Assembly: GCA_037074705.1 (NCBI GenBank)
Contig: CM073591.1
Span: 78,660,532 to 78,724,531, forward strand
DNA: 64,000 nucleotides
Direction of reading: 5' to 3'
Origin: Zhengitettix transpicula
Taxonomy: Eukaryota > Arthropoda > Insecta > Orthoptera > Tetrigidae
The notes under the pieces were generated by a model. It did no database searches. It saw only the letters and a program-made list of their open reading frames with translations, and was not told where the DNA came from. Made by a program: the position numbers and the translations under genes. Every line of letters starts with the position of its first letter. Positions within the stretch are counted from its first letter, which is position 1. This document shows, one piece after another, positions 47,791 to 61,400 of this stretch.

Positions 47791-50013
47791 AAAAAACAAT
47801 CAATACAAAGTTATTCACGACCTAATATATTCAAATTTTCCTTTGTGTATTTTAAGTCAGTGAAGTGGCGAAAAACAGACATTATATTTAGGACCGAAGC
47901 GTGTTACACTTATTAAATTATAATAATAGTCTGTTCTAGGCCTCATTACTGATTTTTAAACTTTAATCGTCGCTTTGTTATTATAATCGCAGTTCATTAC
48001 ATCTTGGAACCGAGTCGCTGAGCCTAGAAGGCTTAACAAGGTCTTAAATTAATCGTTTTACTTTGAGGCAGCGTATTTTGTCGGTCTTCTGTCAGTTATT
48101 ATTGATGTTTTCTTGCGATATTATTTTCTTGCATTTTTCTATAGATAGAAATTGGCAAGAGGCAGAGAAATTAATCTTTTATTGTAAAGAGGTGAAAAAA
48201 AGAGTTATCAGAACTTTTATTGATACGATTAATTTATTACGAGTTCCTGAATTTGAACTATAACAGATGCATAGTTATACATCAGAGAAGAAACACAAGT
48301 TTCCCCCTTTGGCCTTTTGGGTAATGTGCAAACCTTGTGAAATGAAAAGTTTGGGTTCCCTTACAGAGAGTAAAAATAATAACAATTTATTTTAATATTG
48401 TGATGCTGTACAAGAATAATTTGAAACAGTTTCATGGATTAAAACGAAATAATTTGCTAATATCAAACAAGAATGTCCAAATTTACCGGCAGCGGTATTA
48501 TTATCAAACGCCAAAAGGTAACAGGATTACAAAATGAGCATACAGAATCAAACTCTTTTTTTAAGTTTACTTTATGGTTAGGTTTTTTCTAACCACCATA
48601 ATTAAATGTTTAACATTATATTATAGTACACAGATGAATTGGGGGGCTAAAAATAAAAATAATTTAATTCTGTGTTGACCAATGGGCGAACAATCACTGA
48701 TTTTGCTCTCTCGGACTGCTGTATTTTTGCTTTATCGATAAATACAATGAGAATTCCATTTTAAAAAAGTGGAGAAAGCTGCGTGTCTGGTTCGCTACGC
48801 AATCATTACTTCTCTTCCAAAAGCTTTAGGAATGATAAGAAAAAGTATAGAAAAGAGAAATTCGAGAAATATTGTAAACGTAAGGTACCTAAGGGTTTTT
48901 ATAAAAAAATATCTTAAATTTCTGCCGAAGTTTATTAACCTTTTGTGGTTGAAAGAAAATAATGACACGCGTGAAGTGCGACAGGAGTCAGTCACTGCAC
49001 GAACGACGACTGCACGAACCGGTTCGACCGACTGCGTTCTGCCACGCGACTCTCTTTGACAAGCAGTCTCCCTTTTACACCAGACAGCAGCGCTAGTTGT
49101 GAAATACTACCGAAAAAAGATCTGAGAGATGCCATTACCTAGTAACAAACTGTATGTAGTGCTCTCCATATAACTGCAATTTAAAATTATAGCTGCGCCG
49201 GTTTTGTTCTGCATTATCAAAGCTAGTTGTTCTTCGTTCCGGAATGTTTTGTACGTATAAATAAACATACCATTTACAATTTAAATAAACAACATCTGAT
49301 TTCCTGCCGGTATTTTTTTGTGTATTGTTCTGACGTACTCTGTCTTCTATCCATCAAAATGTGCTTCTGACATAAATTTGCTTGCAATGCTCGTAAAGCG
49401 TAACGCATAAATAAATAGAAAAACAAGTTGAGCGGGAGAAACAACACCAAAGCTCACTCTCGGAAAACCGGTACAGCATTGATGCAAATTCAAAGTCTCA
49501 AAATGGTAGTGGCAATCTCGGCCACAAGCTTATCCTCATCTTTATCAGAGCTACAGAAGAACCGCGACTTAATTTACTTACACGAGCATAGAACTACGGA
49601 CGGAAAGGATAAATTTGCATTATATCTCGAATAAAATCAGAATTATGATAGTGATCGATTTGTAGGGCGTCGTTGCTTAATTCGTTGGCGATGACAGAGT
49701 TCGTTACCTTCGCAAATCGCAGAGACAGAAATGGAAACAAAGGTGTTAATGCTCTTTTCCAAAGAAATAGCGAAACTGTAATAAGTTACAAAACATGAAT
49801 CAATGAATTAGGATGATAGATAAAATATAAGATTTAATTTTACGATAATATTCACTTTTTTTTTGTCAGCGTTGCTGGCCAACCAGAAATATATACCGTA
49901 TAACTCGCCAATATGTGAAATAGAAAAAATTGACTAGTCCAGATGAAACTAAGCCAAACATCAGTAGATAAGTAACAGAAAGTGTAATTTCTTTTCTTAA
50001 AACTTTCAACGAC
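47791..50013. other. Unassigned sequence
   Basis: No gene is recognised. A 96-codon plus-strand frame at 48769-49059 has basic and Thr/Arg-rich parts and no known motif. Confidence 0.45.
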
Positions 50014-50047
50014 GTTTCGTTGTCCCAAGCTTCACCTTCAACCACTG
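50014..50047 (-). ncRNA. Hammerhead-like motif H12 (weak)
   Basis: The minus strand reads CAGTGGTTGAAGGTGAAGCT then TGGGACAACGAAACGTCGTTGA. The GAAACG box is intact and could be followed by a small stem III, but CTGATGA is replaced by GGTTGA. Listed as a possible distant relative. Confidence 0.2.
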
Positions 50048-50374
50048 TTGTTGCCTGGGTGCAAACCGGAGGACTCTTTATATAGTAACTAAACGCGGAA
50101 AGCGTTCGATCTTTGAATTAATTTTTTACTTCTTTTCATTAAGCAGCTCCATGTGGGAAACAAACGTTGGCAATGTGTGAAACACTGACGAAGGACTGTT
50201 TTTCGAATTTGTTTGAATTGTTCTTGTCGAACAGCTCAGGAAAGACCCATGGAGTAGCCCTGAAGTTAGACAAAAAATCTAAATTGCGCGCTCCTTAAAT
50301 AAAACCTTTGCATCTCTCAGGAGGAATGTGAATCGAGTGATTCGAAATGTGAGTCACCATGGAACCGAATTTGC

Positions 50375-50922
50375 TTTCTGCAAGGGCTATTCTCTCGCAG
50401 GCAGAACCTGCGATGGATGCTCTCTCGTAGACAGAACCTAGTAGGGGAGACGGAAGGGGATGCCTTTTCCTCTCTCTGTTTTTGAACTAAGGTTCCCACA
50501 AGCCGAGGCACCTCGGTCTGTTTTGAGAGGTGTATGTTCCGGTGTCGCAGACCTTGGGCGTACGGTAAGAGTTGTCCGCTATTCCTATTGGAATAGTCGG
50601 CCAGTTGCCTCCTAACCTGGTCGAGGCACGGAGAAGAGAAAGCTGCGCCCCCAAAGAAAACCCATGTCCCGCCATCGGAAGGGTGTAGGACAAGTACCGA
50701 AATGCCCAACCTATCTGATGCAGGTTTACTAGGGTTTGTCCTCCATCACTTTTAGGTGAATCTCGGGTAGTATCCTTACCCTATAGCCCGGAGGCCCTAC
50801 TTAAAACCCTTGGCTACCGTCATCTACCCTTCAGCATCCCCCCTTTCAAATCCGTTCTTATGCTATTAAAGGGGAGTTTCTCATGTAGCATGCTATTCAT
50901 GTAGCATGCTACTCTACAAAAA
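50375..50922 (+). repeat. Family A repeat, copy A9 (most complete)
   Basis: Sense on the plus strand, about 548 bp. At the 5' side, CTCTCGCAGGCAGAACCTGC and CTCTCGTAGACAGAACCT form a short internal tandem repeat. The landmarks then follow in order: GATGCCTTTTCCTCTCTC, CCGAGGCACCTCGG, GGTGTATGTTCCGG, GGAATAGTCGGCCAG, CTATCTGATGCAGG, CATCCCCCCTTTCAAATCC. The 3' end has a duplicated CATGTAGCATGCTA before an A-rich stretch. A stop-free frame through GVCSG...RVVRYSYWNSRP is also open in A1, A2 and A5. Confidence 0.9.
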
Positions 50923-53587
50923 CAAATTTTTTTCTTGCGATGCGAAATTCCTTCTTCCTCTCTGGTTCAAGAATTGCCATTAAAGTGAAATTTATTTTTT
51001 GGTGGTACCACCTTACAATTCGTTCCTTGATTTTCGCCTACATCATACAAGTCAACGACACTCGTTATCGTGTCACAGAAAGGTCACAAGACGTATCTTG
51101 ATGAAAGTAAATGGAGGCTCAAGACGGCGCCAAACATTAAAAGTTTACGACGTATTTTATTGCGTAAAATACGCGGGAATGTGTTATCAGCAGCTTTCCT
51201 CACGGCTCTGTACCGCTTACTAAGGATGGAGTTATTCAAAAATAATTTATTATCCAGTGACTCACCCAGAATAACTACTCTCGCTTTCGTAACGTTTATA
51301 CGTATTCCAACGAGAACGTTCCAGAATTGTATTACGAAAATGTTTGTTCTTTAAACGATCCCCTTTCACAATTCTTGGTCATCATCTACAACTTCACGTT
51401 AATTAGCGCACTATACTTATTGAATAGGAATACACATATTTTCCATTGAGTTTAAACTTAAACCGACGTAATTAATTTCATAATTCTCATGGTCGGTTAG
51501 CACGCTCCAGTGATTCATAAAACATCGTAATTATATCCATAGTTGAAGTCCGGAAAGTCTGTAAAATTTCACACAGTGAATGAATGACAACTGACGTGAG
51601 CGCCGACTCAGCAGAAGTAATCGTAAACACAAGGCACACGATATCAGCAGTCGCCCTCGGCCCATTTTGTTTCCGTACATGGAAGCGGAAGATTTTAAAC
51701 CGATTACATATTCAAACTTATTTTACATCCAAATGGTACATTTCTAAATTTCAAAACTTTATTTACTAAGTCCCCTCTTCAAACCCTAGAAATCTGTAAT
51801 AGGAATTCTGAAACACCTTGTATTTATTAACACTGATTTCGATGAGTTCCATTTTGATCCACATAAAATTAATTCCAGAGTCTAGTAATTTTCTATTGTA
51901 ATTACATAACTTGGAAAGGATCAGAGCGGCGTTACAGTCTTCAATGTAGCAAGTTACTAACCGTAATATTGCTAATGCGAGTCATAACTTACTTACTGCC
52001 TAAGTACTATTATTCTTCTGCGCATTTTTAAGTATATATACTTATATATTATTTTATTGGCATCCTCTACCTGAACTTGCAACTAATACATACGAAATGT
52101 AATAATACGTGTGGTTAATCGGAAGACAATGCAGTCATCGGGCTTATAAATTAGTAGCAATGAGATTAATAGAGGAAGAGTTATTATTCAAATACCACGC
52201 AGTTATCCGTAACCAATAATTCAAATGTGTTTTAACGTTCCTATAATCGCCCCCACTCTTGACCTGAAATTCGGTAAACTATACAGCGTACGATGTAGCT
52301 TGGGGAAGTAGAAATACAAATATCATATCTGTTATACTGTTTTTGAGTTTACCCTGTTCAAGTGTTTTATTTGTACAGATTGAAGGCGTTGATCTATAAC
52401 AAGGGTAAATATCTAATAAACACAATAAATAAATCCACCGTTTGCTATAATCATAAAAAAAAGGTTACTAGTCGTTTTTCTCTCCTACCCCTAGACTATA
52501 AATGATTGCAGAGAAAAAAGGTGAATATATTTTTAGTTTACGTAAAAACATTCTTTACGCAAAGGACTATTCGACCTTACCCTTTATTGATCATAAAAAT
52601 CTTTAGAAATTTGGCTACGAAATAAGAAAGAGCCTATCGAGTCACGGAGCATTAGATTTATTTATATAGTTATCAGTCTACATGGTCGCATTTTTGTATA
52701 TTCTCTCTTTTTTAAAACAGAATATGAACGGGAAACGCTGTTTTAATATTACTGGGTGTTGGTCAAAATGACGGCTTATGTTACGATTTCCGTGGATTCA
52801 TATTGGCGTTTATCGTCCACACAGACCTCACGCAAAATTAACAGCTTTTCGATTGCTTTCAGCACGCAGAGTCTCTAATTGCAGATAAATAAAGCGTGGC
52901 TTTTGCGGTTTTGCGTCGCATGTCGGCGTCGGGAGTTTCACCAACTTCCTCTTCTCATAAAACCATCCCAGCCTGTTAACGTCTTCACACACACACACAC
53001 ACGAGGTCGGCGCCTTTTTTTCGGCGAATAACTAGATGTGAGATAACAGCTTCACTAACAAGCCTTGAGCTATTAATATATTGCAACGAAGAAAATTAAC
53101 ATAAATATAAAAGTTAAGGCAATTCGAAATATAAAAGCGCTGTAGCGACACAAAACAGTTTAAATCCTACATAACTGATGTAAAACTTATTGACTCGTGT
53201 TCTAATAATTTGTTAAATATTGTCAGTAATTCTAATGCGTCTCGTAATGGAATACAAAAATAGTAGAACAAATAATTTCTAAAATTTTCGCAAGAAATAT
53301 GTCTTTAAAAAATAATTACTGTCAAATAATAATGAAACGACAAGACTGATGATACAGACAGTCGCTTATAATCAATTTATTTTCATAACTTAATTGAAGT
53401 ATACTTCACGATTGGAACGTTTTGTTCACCGTTGTTGTAAGGGTTTAGAGGCGTTCGGAACAAAATCTAAAAGAACGTTTCAACACATCAATAAATGTAT
53501 GCTATATTAATTATTCAGATGCTTTATTATTCTGTTAACTTGGTACATGTTCGAAGGAAACAAATGAAATTGTAAGAGCAATTGACG
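50923..53587. other. Unassigned sequence
   Basis: No gene is recognised. Two overlapping plus-strand frames near 50999-51354 have no motif. The segment 52730-53010 is more complex in composition and ends in a (CA)n run. Confidence 0.45.
52986..53002. repeat. Short (CA)n tract
   Basis: About eight CA dinucleotides within a GC-richer context. Confidence 0.9.
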
Positions 53588-53975
53588 TGAACCAGACGAT
53601 GGTGAATTTGGATTTGTTGGGTCCGTTTTGAATTATAAACTCATCCTTGGTTGAAGCTGGAGTATGAATGAAGTAAGTAGTGGTCATCGTCATTGCCTCG
53701 CATCACAGAGGTCCCGGGTTCGAATCCCATCATGGGCATGGATGTTTGTGCTCGTCATGGTCACGAAAACTGGGGTTAAGACTCAGGGAGAATTGACAAA
53801 TTGACCACGTGTCACTCCTAAATCCAGAATGTGTCATGTAAGATGACAGTCTGTCAGTCGACCAGGTAGGCCAAGGTTCTGAATGGGCTGTCCAGCCATC
53901 AAATAATGATAATGAATGAACCAAACGATGGTGAATTTGGATGTGTTGGGACTGTTTTGAATTAAAAAAACTTCT
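53588..53975. repeat. Direct repeat of about 90 bp flanking a SINE
   Basis: GAACCA-ACGATGGTGAATTTGGAT at about 53589 recurs at about 53918. The similarity continues through TGTTGGG, GTTTTGAATTA, CTTGGTT and AGTAT, at roughly 80-85% identity. The left copy ends and the right copy starts at the SINE. The repeat is too long and too diverged to be a simple SINE target duplication. It may be an older local duplication. Confidence 0.75.
53673..53911 (+). mobile_element. tRNA-derived SINE
   Basis: The head resembles a tRNA: GTAGTGGTCATCG (A-box region), TGCCTCGCATCACAGAGG, then GGGTTCGAATCCC (perfect RNA polymerase III B box). This is followed by a tRNA-unrelated body beginning ATGGGCATGGATGTTTGTG and a tail of AAATAATGATAATG repeats. 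ATGAATGAA flanks both sides (53664-53672 and 53912-53920), a likely target-site duplication. The tRNA-like part most resembles Val/Asp/Gly-type tRNAs, from memory. The acceptor stem does not close, so this is not a tRNA gene. Confidence 0.85.
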
Positions 53976-56119
53976 CTTGGTTAAATTTGTAGTATAAATT
54001 CTCAAGTTGTTTCACCAACTGTAATTATTTTGTTACTGAATTTCTATGACTCCGTGTTTCGTGTTCCAATTTCTTTCGGAAGGTGAACGCTTTATGAATG
54101 AATTCAGTGAGCTGTAATAGGTCAGTTTAACCTCTCGGTCACGTTGCCTTTATCGGTGCAACCTTGGAGCTGTAAGGTATTTGACTGCACATATTTAGCA
54201 TTTCCAGCTCTCGCCGTCCTTGGATCTCTTGTCCAATAAATCGTCACACTTTTATATTTTCTGCTTCCACTGTCTCTCATTATTTCACTTCCGAAGCTGG
54301 GGGTACAGATTTATGGATGTGCAAGGTATAATTACTGTAGCAATCCCGGATAGAGTCAGAGGAGGGAATTGCAGGGATCCAAATTTAGTGAATTTATTAT
54401 TGCAGTCGAAACGTTCGATCCGACTGCACAGAAGCTGCGGCAGGAGGCAATAGATTTCTCTTCTCTCACATATAAACTACTTGTTTCATTTGCGAGAGCA
54501 ATGAGGATTTTCCAGAATTTTCAGCGAGTCTGTTAAACAACGGAAATAAATATAAAATAAACTTTAATATTAAACCAAGTTTTTTCTTGAGTGATTGTTT
54601 GTCTAACTGGAAATTTTTGCTTTTTACAACGGAAAAAGAATAAATTTCGTTGGTCTATGGTTTTCTCTTCACACGTATTCGCTATTGGATGATTCGCGTC
54701 GTTACTCTTTACCGCAGGAGTAACATCACTGCACTCGCCTGTTAGATTCCCTAAAAATGTGCAGAGATGATGTTCCGTCATTTGATGTTTTGTGGGGAAC
54801 AGAAATATTTATAACGACCAGCTTAGTCTTCCAGGTTGAGGAAAGTCCTACCATTGTCAGCTACCAATATTGTTCTCTAACGTGTCGTTTAAAACATTAA
54901 CCATATTTATTATTTAAATACTTCGTAAGAGAGTCTCGTATAACAAGTGTTGTGGCTATCGCTTTATCAGTTTAAAGATAGTTGTAAAGTAATACCAGAA
55001 AATACTTTTCAGCATGTCTCCTGATAAATGGGGGTAAGGAATTGTCGTGGTACTGGTGTCAAATTGTATATTAGTTGCAGTCTAGAATGTGAGTCAAGAC
55101 ACGGAAAGTTGAGAAGACAGAAGTCCAGCAGACCAGCTAGTGTTTCAGGCTATCATTCTTTTAACTCTGAAGCGATAAACTTTCGTCCTCTCGTCACGAA
55201 CGGAGTTCCCTAGTGTTGGATTATTCCAAGGTCTTCATCATTCACAATTTAAAATTCGCCAGATTTCAAAAGAAAAATTGAGCATTCTTAAAAGTAAATT
55301 TTCGGATATTTATTCCGTTCCATCAAAATATGAGGGGGCCAGGAAAGAGCTGTGGCACCTGTAATTCTGGGATTCAAAACTCACATATAATTAATGTTTT
55401 TTTCTTTTTTGGATAATCTAAAACACTAAGATAATTTCGTAAACTGATTCGTGCGAATTCCTGAAATAATAAAAATAAGAAAGGAATGATCTATGACGCT
55501 AACCGCTGTAATACGTGCGTGATTTTATAAGCCATATTATTAGTTGAAAATTTTTTTTTACAAGCCATATGTGGCAGAATGATTATCTCTTCTTAGACAT
55601 TATTGCACCATATGTTGAAACGTGACATGACGTGATTAAATGGCTGCAAAAAAGGGGTGTCGTGCCCTGAGGATGAAGTACGAAATTGCTGGACCGTTTT
55701 TGATTACGGTGATACGGCGGTGAGGTCTCCGGCCCGTCTGTCCAGATCAAGGTCGAATCTCAACATGGCGGTGTCCTGGACCACTGCCCAGATAGCGTCG
55801 ACTTTCGTGCGTCCCACATTCATCCCGCACTCAACATTCGTCGAAAAAAAAACAACTACAACATCTGTAACGAGAGCGTTGAGTCCGAGCACGATCACCT
55901 CTCACGTTCTTTCAGAATTGTCGTGCAACAAACTTAATTATTTAGCATCGTCAAGGACTCACATAAAAAATAATTGAAATATCCGCTGCGGCATATGAAT
56001 CTATGAAAACAAAATCATTTGTGTTGGGGCTGCAATAGCGTAATACGCAATACACGACTTAAAAAGTACGACAAAGGGTTATTTCACAAAACGTCTGTAA
56101 TGAACGATCCAGTACATAT
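53976..56119. other. Unassigned sequence
   Basis: No gene is recognised. The frame at 55657-55977 overlaps one on the opposite strand and has no known domain. A small perfect hairpin (GCAGTCG/CGACTGC) lies at about 54402-54427. Confidence 0.4.
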
Positions 56120-56234
56120 TATTAACAGCATAAGATGAAAAATATAAGCTTTTGAGTTTGTCAACTGTATTGTGCTCTTGTGTTTTGTTTTCTTAGCATC
56201 TGAAGAAAGCAACAAAGTTTCCAGAAACGTTGTG

Positions 56235-56236
<2 letters not shown>
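56120..56236 (+). repeat. Family E repeat, copy E3, with motif H9
   Basis: CATCTGAAGAAAGCAACAAA, GTTTCC and AGAAACGTTGTGTAATATAT resemble E1 and E2. The H9 core (56200-56229) has CTGAAGA and GAAACG boxes with GTTGTG following, allowing a two-base-pair stem III. Stem II pairing between the boxes is weak. A (TA)n run follows without a break. Confidence 0.45.

Positions 56237-56272
<36 letters not shown>
56237..56272. repeat. (TA)n microsatellite at edge of copy E3
   Basis: About 17 AT units directly after GTTGTGTA of copy E3. Confidence 0.95.
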
Positions 56273-56274
<2 letters not shown>

Positions 56275-58420
56275 TTTTTATTTATAATCACTAGGAACAT
56301 GGTTGGAAAAAATTCTGTTCAAATTGCTTATCAAGTCAAGATCTGCCCGTGCTTCTCGTCTGCGAATACGTTCGGTTCCATATTTAGTTGTATACGGTCT
56401 ATAACAACTCGTCTCATTCAAACAATTGTAGTTAGAAAATAGATTAATGTCATTGGCAAATTGCAGATATGAAAAATTTACGGATTAGCAAACGGATTTA
56501 TTTGCTTACATAATATTAAATTTTAAACTTATATTCGGAGAAAGGAAAGACCGAAGAGAGATATTTCTGTTGAAATGGGAATAATTATCATTTGTAAGTA
56601 GTGGTTCCAAGTTTTCCAAATATTCCCAAATAAGTTATTAGAACGAGAAATTTGAATCAGATATATGATCCGTCCCTTTTTTAGTTAAGAAAAGGAAACG
56701 TTTTTCCGATTTTTGTATATATTACGAGTGAACAATTTCTAAAATTTTAAAATATTTTTATTAATATACAACTTAAGTTTCTGACATAATTCAGAATATT
56801 TTATTCGTTCTATTCTAAATGTAGCAAAGATATTCAATGTATTGATAACATGAAACATTACTAAGAATAACAATTAAGTATAAGTAAATAAGTTAAAATC
56901 AGAATCCTTTAATTTACAATGATAAACTAATTAATTAACGAAATTAATCTGTATATTAGTTTAAATTATACACGATTATTAGTATTTATTAAAATATCTC
57001 CGAATATATTTTCATGTAAACCGCTTCTATTGTCTCGTATGATAAACTATAAATCAACAACAGCTCATTAAAGATTAACGTTTGTTTCTTGGACACATTG
57101 CAAATTTATATAAATGACGGTATGTATTTTATTTTACTCGGAAAAATTAAAATTATATAGTGAACACTAGGGATTTTAAACCGAAACTGTGTTTGAAAAC
57201 ACTGTCTGGTTCAAATTTTATTATGAAATAGAGGGATATTTAATGTCTTACTTAACAGCGGAATTATTTCCAATAAAAATAACGAGATTTATGGTTTCCG
57301 ATTCGAAAATCAGGGAATTTTTTTATCTAGATGCGAGGCATCAACTATTTAAGGCTGCACTCGTCCACTTTTCTGCACTTTTAGATACCCTTTCATTTTC
57401 GGTCACATGCCCTGCATATTATCGCTATGATAAACGACGGATATTAATACTCGCATGATGTAACTATTATCGGAACGATTTCCGGTGAGACAGCGGACCT
57501 CATTTACAGACAATCTAGGCTTTTGTTCAAAGCGAAACTGCCCCGTCTGCGAAACTAAAGATTACGACGGTCACGAATGTGTTGGTGAAAAAAGAATGCC
57601 CAGACATAACACAGCAATAATTCGACATATTTAATGGGAATGTAGCTACATATAGTTGTAGATCGTTTTACAATGTTAAGATTAACTTTGAACGGACACC
57701 AATTATCGACTCGCGTTACGTCATCCTTTTCGTGCAATTAATACAATCAGTCTAATTTGTGATTTATTTTTGTGAATGTGGTTAATTATGATTGGCAGCG
57801 TAATTAATTGGGCAATGTGCGCGCGGTTGAAAATTTATTACGCGTTCAACATGAGTTTAGGCATATCATTTGCCTATTAGGAAGGAATTCTGAGTTCAGA
57901 CCGTTTCTGCACAGTACACGGATTATGCACGATGATTTGAGGTCTGCATCCACGAAAATTCAATCTGTGGTCGGCGCGGCCATTACCAGCTAAGTGACGC
58001 ACGGTCCCTCGCTGCACTCCATAGGGGGCTCGCATATTAAACACTCCTTAAGGAGTCTAGGCTTTCGGAAAGAACTTATTAAAAATACGTGGCTTGCAAA
58101 GAAGCTCAGATTGGGTTGAGAACGGACTTACGCAGCTCCTTCACTTCTATTGTTAATTCAATATAGTTCAATTGTCTTTATACTAAAAATGTAAGCAGAA
58201 AAATAGAATTGCCAAACTGAATTTTGAATGCAATGAATTCCTCCAAATAATACTCACACATCATTTTCATTTCTAACAACAAAACAAGATCCAATTGAGC
58301 TGTCTGCAGTTGCGTCAGAGCAGATTTTCTCTTTGTAAATCATTTATAATTTTTATTTTGTATTTTAGTAGAAGCAAGACTATTCTCAATTGTACGATAA
58401 CCGAACTTAAAGAAATATTT

Positions 58421-58424
<4 letters not shown>
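56273..58424. other. Repeat-poor unassigned sequence
   Basis: No gene is recognised. Segments at 57180-57470 and 57760-58010 are more complex, with motifs such as GCGTAATTAATTGGGC. An 89-codon plus-strand frame at 57189-57458 has no known domain. Confidence 0.4.

Positions 58425-58454
<30 letters not shown>
58425..58454. repeat. (TA)n microsatellite
   Basis: About 15 TA units. Confidence 0.95.
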
Positions 58455-61400
58455 CGATTTGGATTAAGAAGCTGACGTATTGGTATGTGACGGACGTATA
58501 CTACTTATCCTTTAAATTTAAACCGAGGCCGAAATTATTGTTAAAAAATCTGCGTTGCGTGACCCAGTACATCATAATGACACAGTAAAGGATACACAGA
58601 CCTTACCGAAGGCTTTCCCCGTCAATTTGTTTATCACACAATTCTCAGAGCTGTCTGTCGGCAGTTTTTTAAACAACTTTTCAAGTTAGAAACCCAAGAG
58701 GTGTTTATTTAAGAAACAGATATCTTTGCTTATTATATATATACCACATAACTTTTCTGGAAACTTTGTTCCTTTCAAAAGAAATTCCCTCAGAATTTAT
58801 AATGACAATTGCCTTTTATAGCTGTTTATGGTTTAAATAATAATTAAGTTTAAAATACAGGCGTTAATTTTAATTAAAAAATGACAGTAACCGACAAGGC
58901 TCTTTTTATTATCATCCAATCATTTTAAAACGTCGCAAAAGTTGAGATATTTCGTGTAATTTAGCAATTTGCCTCTGTAAGTTAACTTTTGTAAATTTTA
59001 TACACACTGCATCTACATTATCGTCGAGGTCTTTCAGACAATTTAAAGGTATTGAATTTTAATAACGGAACTTGACCCATTCACATGTTCTGATTATTCA
59101 AGTATTTTCAGAGATAATATTTTAAGGAAGCCGCTTTTATTGTTAAGATAAAAAATAAAGGGGTGTGATTTTATTTTGGTGACCGAACAGGGATTCTTCC
59201 CTGGTTCTCCAAAAAGATCCCACTGCTTATATTTCAGGTATGTCGCAACCTGAACAACAGGCAGTTAAAGGCAATTGATTCGACATTTGTGCTTCAATAA
59301 TGTATTGTTGCTTGAGACGACAAATTTCTTCCTCCATCTGCGGCCAGAGGTGCCCAGGGCGTGGTTAACCACCGCTCTGTGATGGCCACAGAAGTGTACC
59401 ATTTAATATTACAGAAGCCTGCGGTCGAAGAATAAGTTTGGCCTCTATCTGGGTCTAGTTAGCGCCGCACTTCACAGTGTTGCTAATTGTGCACGTCCTC
59501 CTTGTTAATTGCTACTCTCGGACCCGACGTCGTCTATACCCAACTTTGCTTTCAGCGTCCAGTTCCAAAAATTAACCCCTCCCCCCACGATCTAAGTCAA
59601 CTGACGCTAACTACGACATGACAACCAGCAGGTGAATTTGAAACTGTGATCAGGTTAGGCCGAAAGTATTCGTTGACTCGCCCGAAATGTCTCTAGCGCT
59701 ACATTAAACGAACCGGAAAACAGTTGCGTGGTAATAAAAGACAAGTCGTTGTTCGAGGACAGCCAATAGGAATAGCTCTTGGGTCCTACACACTGATAAA
59801 TAAGTGAGAACATCAAAACCGCAGCCTGTGTGACATCATAGTCTACGAATGTGGGAACTGGAAGAACCGATGCATGAGCTTGCTGACTAATCAAACGCAA
59901 CAGAGATAATGGCGTGGTGAGATCTGTGTATCATGCAAGGTTTGCGTTTTAAACTGATAAAAGGAAACACAGAGTAAAAAAAAGGAAGTAGAGAACGAAA
60001 AACTCGCAAAGCAAGCAATGGAGAACGCGTAATGTGATTCCTGTATACTACGAGTAGTTTGGAATTATTGCGTTTAGTGACTCAAAGATACAATTGTTAC
60101 ACTGGCGTACTGTATGAAACTAAAGAAAACGTGGAATCCAACGATGAATAATAATTTATAATGTTATACACGATAATTATATGACGCAGATTGAAATAAG
60201 AAAACAAGTGGCTCGAAAACATGTCTAAAAAGTGCAAAATATAATTTTAAAAACCCCCTTATAAAGTCAGTAAAGCTCTCAACTTTTATTCCAACATAAC
60301 CATACTTCTAATCAAAAAATAATAGGTAAAATCTAAAATTTAATATACCATAATAAAACGTTATTCTAATTTTTATTAAATTTTCAGATTAATTTCGGAT
60401 TAATAAGCTGTAAATTTAATTCTCATCATGAGAATAAATTAATCTGATCACGTAATAATTTATAAAGAGTTCATAATTAGAATAATACTGTCATAATTGT
60501 TTATTTAATTTTAGATTGTACCTATTTGTTAAAAATTATATGATTATTGGTATCCGACCGAACAAAAGCTACTTCGAAAGTCGTAAAAATCTTTAAAATG
60601 AGCTTCACTGACTGATTAACAGGCTGTTTAATTACATAACTTTTATTACGTTAAATCAGTCTTATTATAAATTATAGCATCAAACTTAGAAGTTCAAAGT
60701 TTTTGATATTGCGAAGTTGTGACTTGGCTTCAAGCGTCTGTATTTGATGGCTTAATTTTACTTTAATCCTAAACTATAATTCTCTACAGACTTTTTAAAA
60801 TAGCATTCAACTGAACAATCTTTCAATAATACTTTTTGGTAGCTCTTATCATTCAAAGTGACGCCCATTGACTTCGACGTAAACGTGTACACGGAGTTTC
60901 TCATTGATCGAAGAATATCAATGATATTGATATTGATGGAATACATGATTCAAATAGTCATTGGTTTTCCCCCCCTCAAAACGCACTAGTTATATACTAA
61001 AATATTATTGATTTTTAAATGAGCAGATTTATGTCGCTACAGAAAGGATGTTTGATGAAACAAAATATTTTAGGTCAAGACGTTTTTCTTCGATAATTCG
61101 GAGTAACTGTGTTACATGACAAAGAAAGTTTTCTGGTTGTAATAATATTTTCCTTTATTTAGAGAAACAGCTCCGCTACGGGTTCTTAGAAATCGGAATT
61201 TTCTTTTGCAAGATAGACCCATTTTTATGTAATTTCTAGAACTTTATATGACATTATATATGATATGGTACATTAATTTACCTTTCAAAGCTAAAACAGA
61301 AAATTTCCTTTATACAACTCTGAATTATTAGCATTAACGCTTTAACGCCGTATAGGTAAACGGTAAGATTGATCATTTATCCAATTAGTATGCAAGATTT

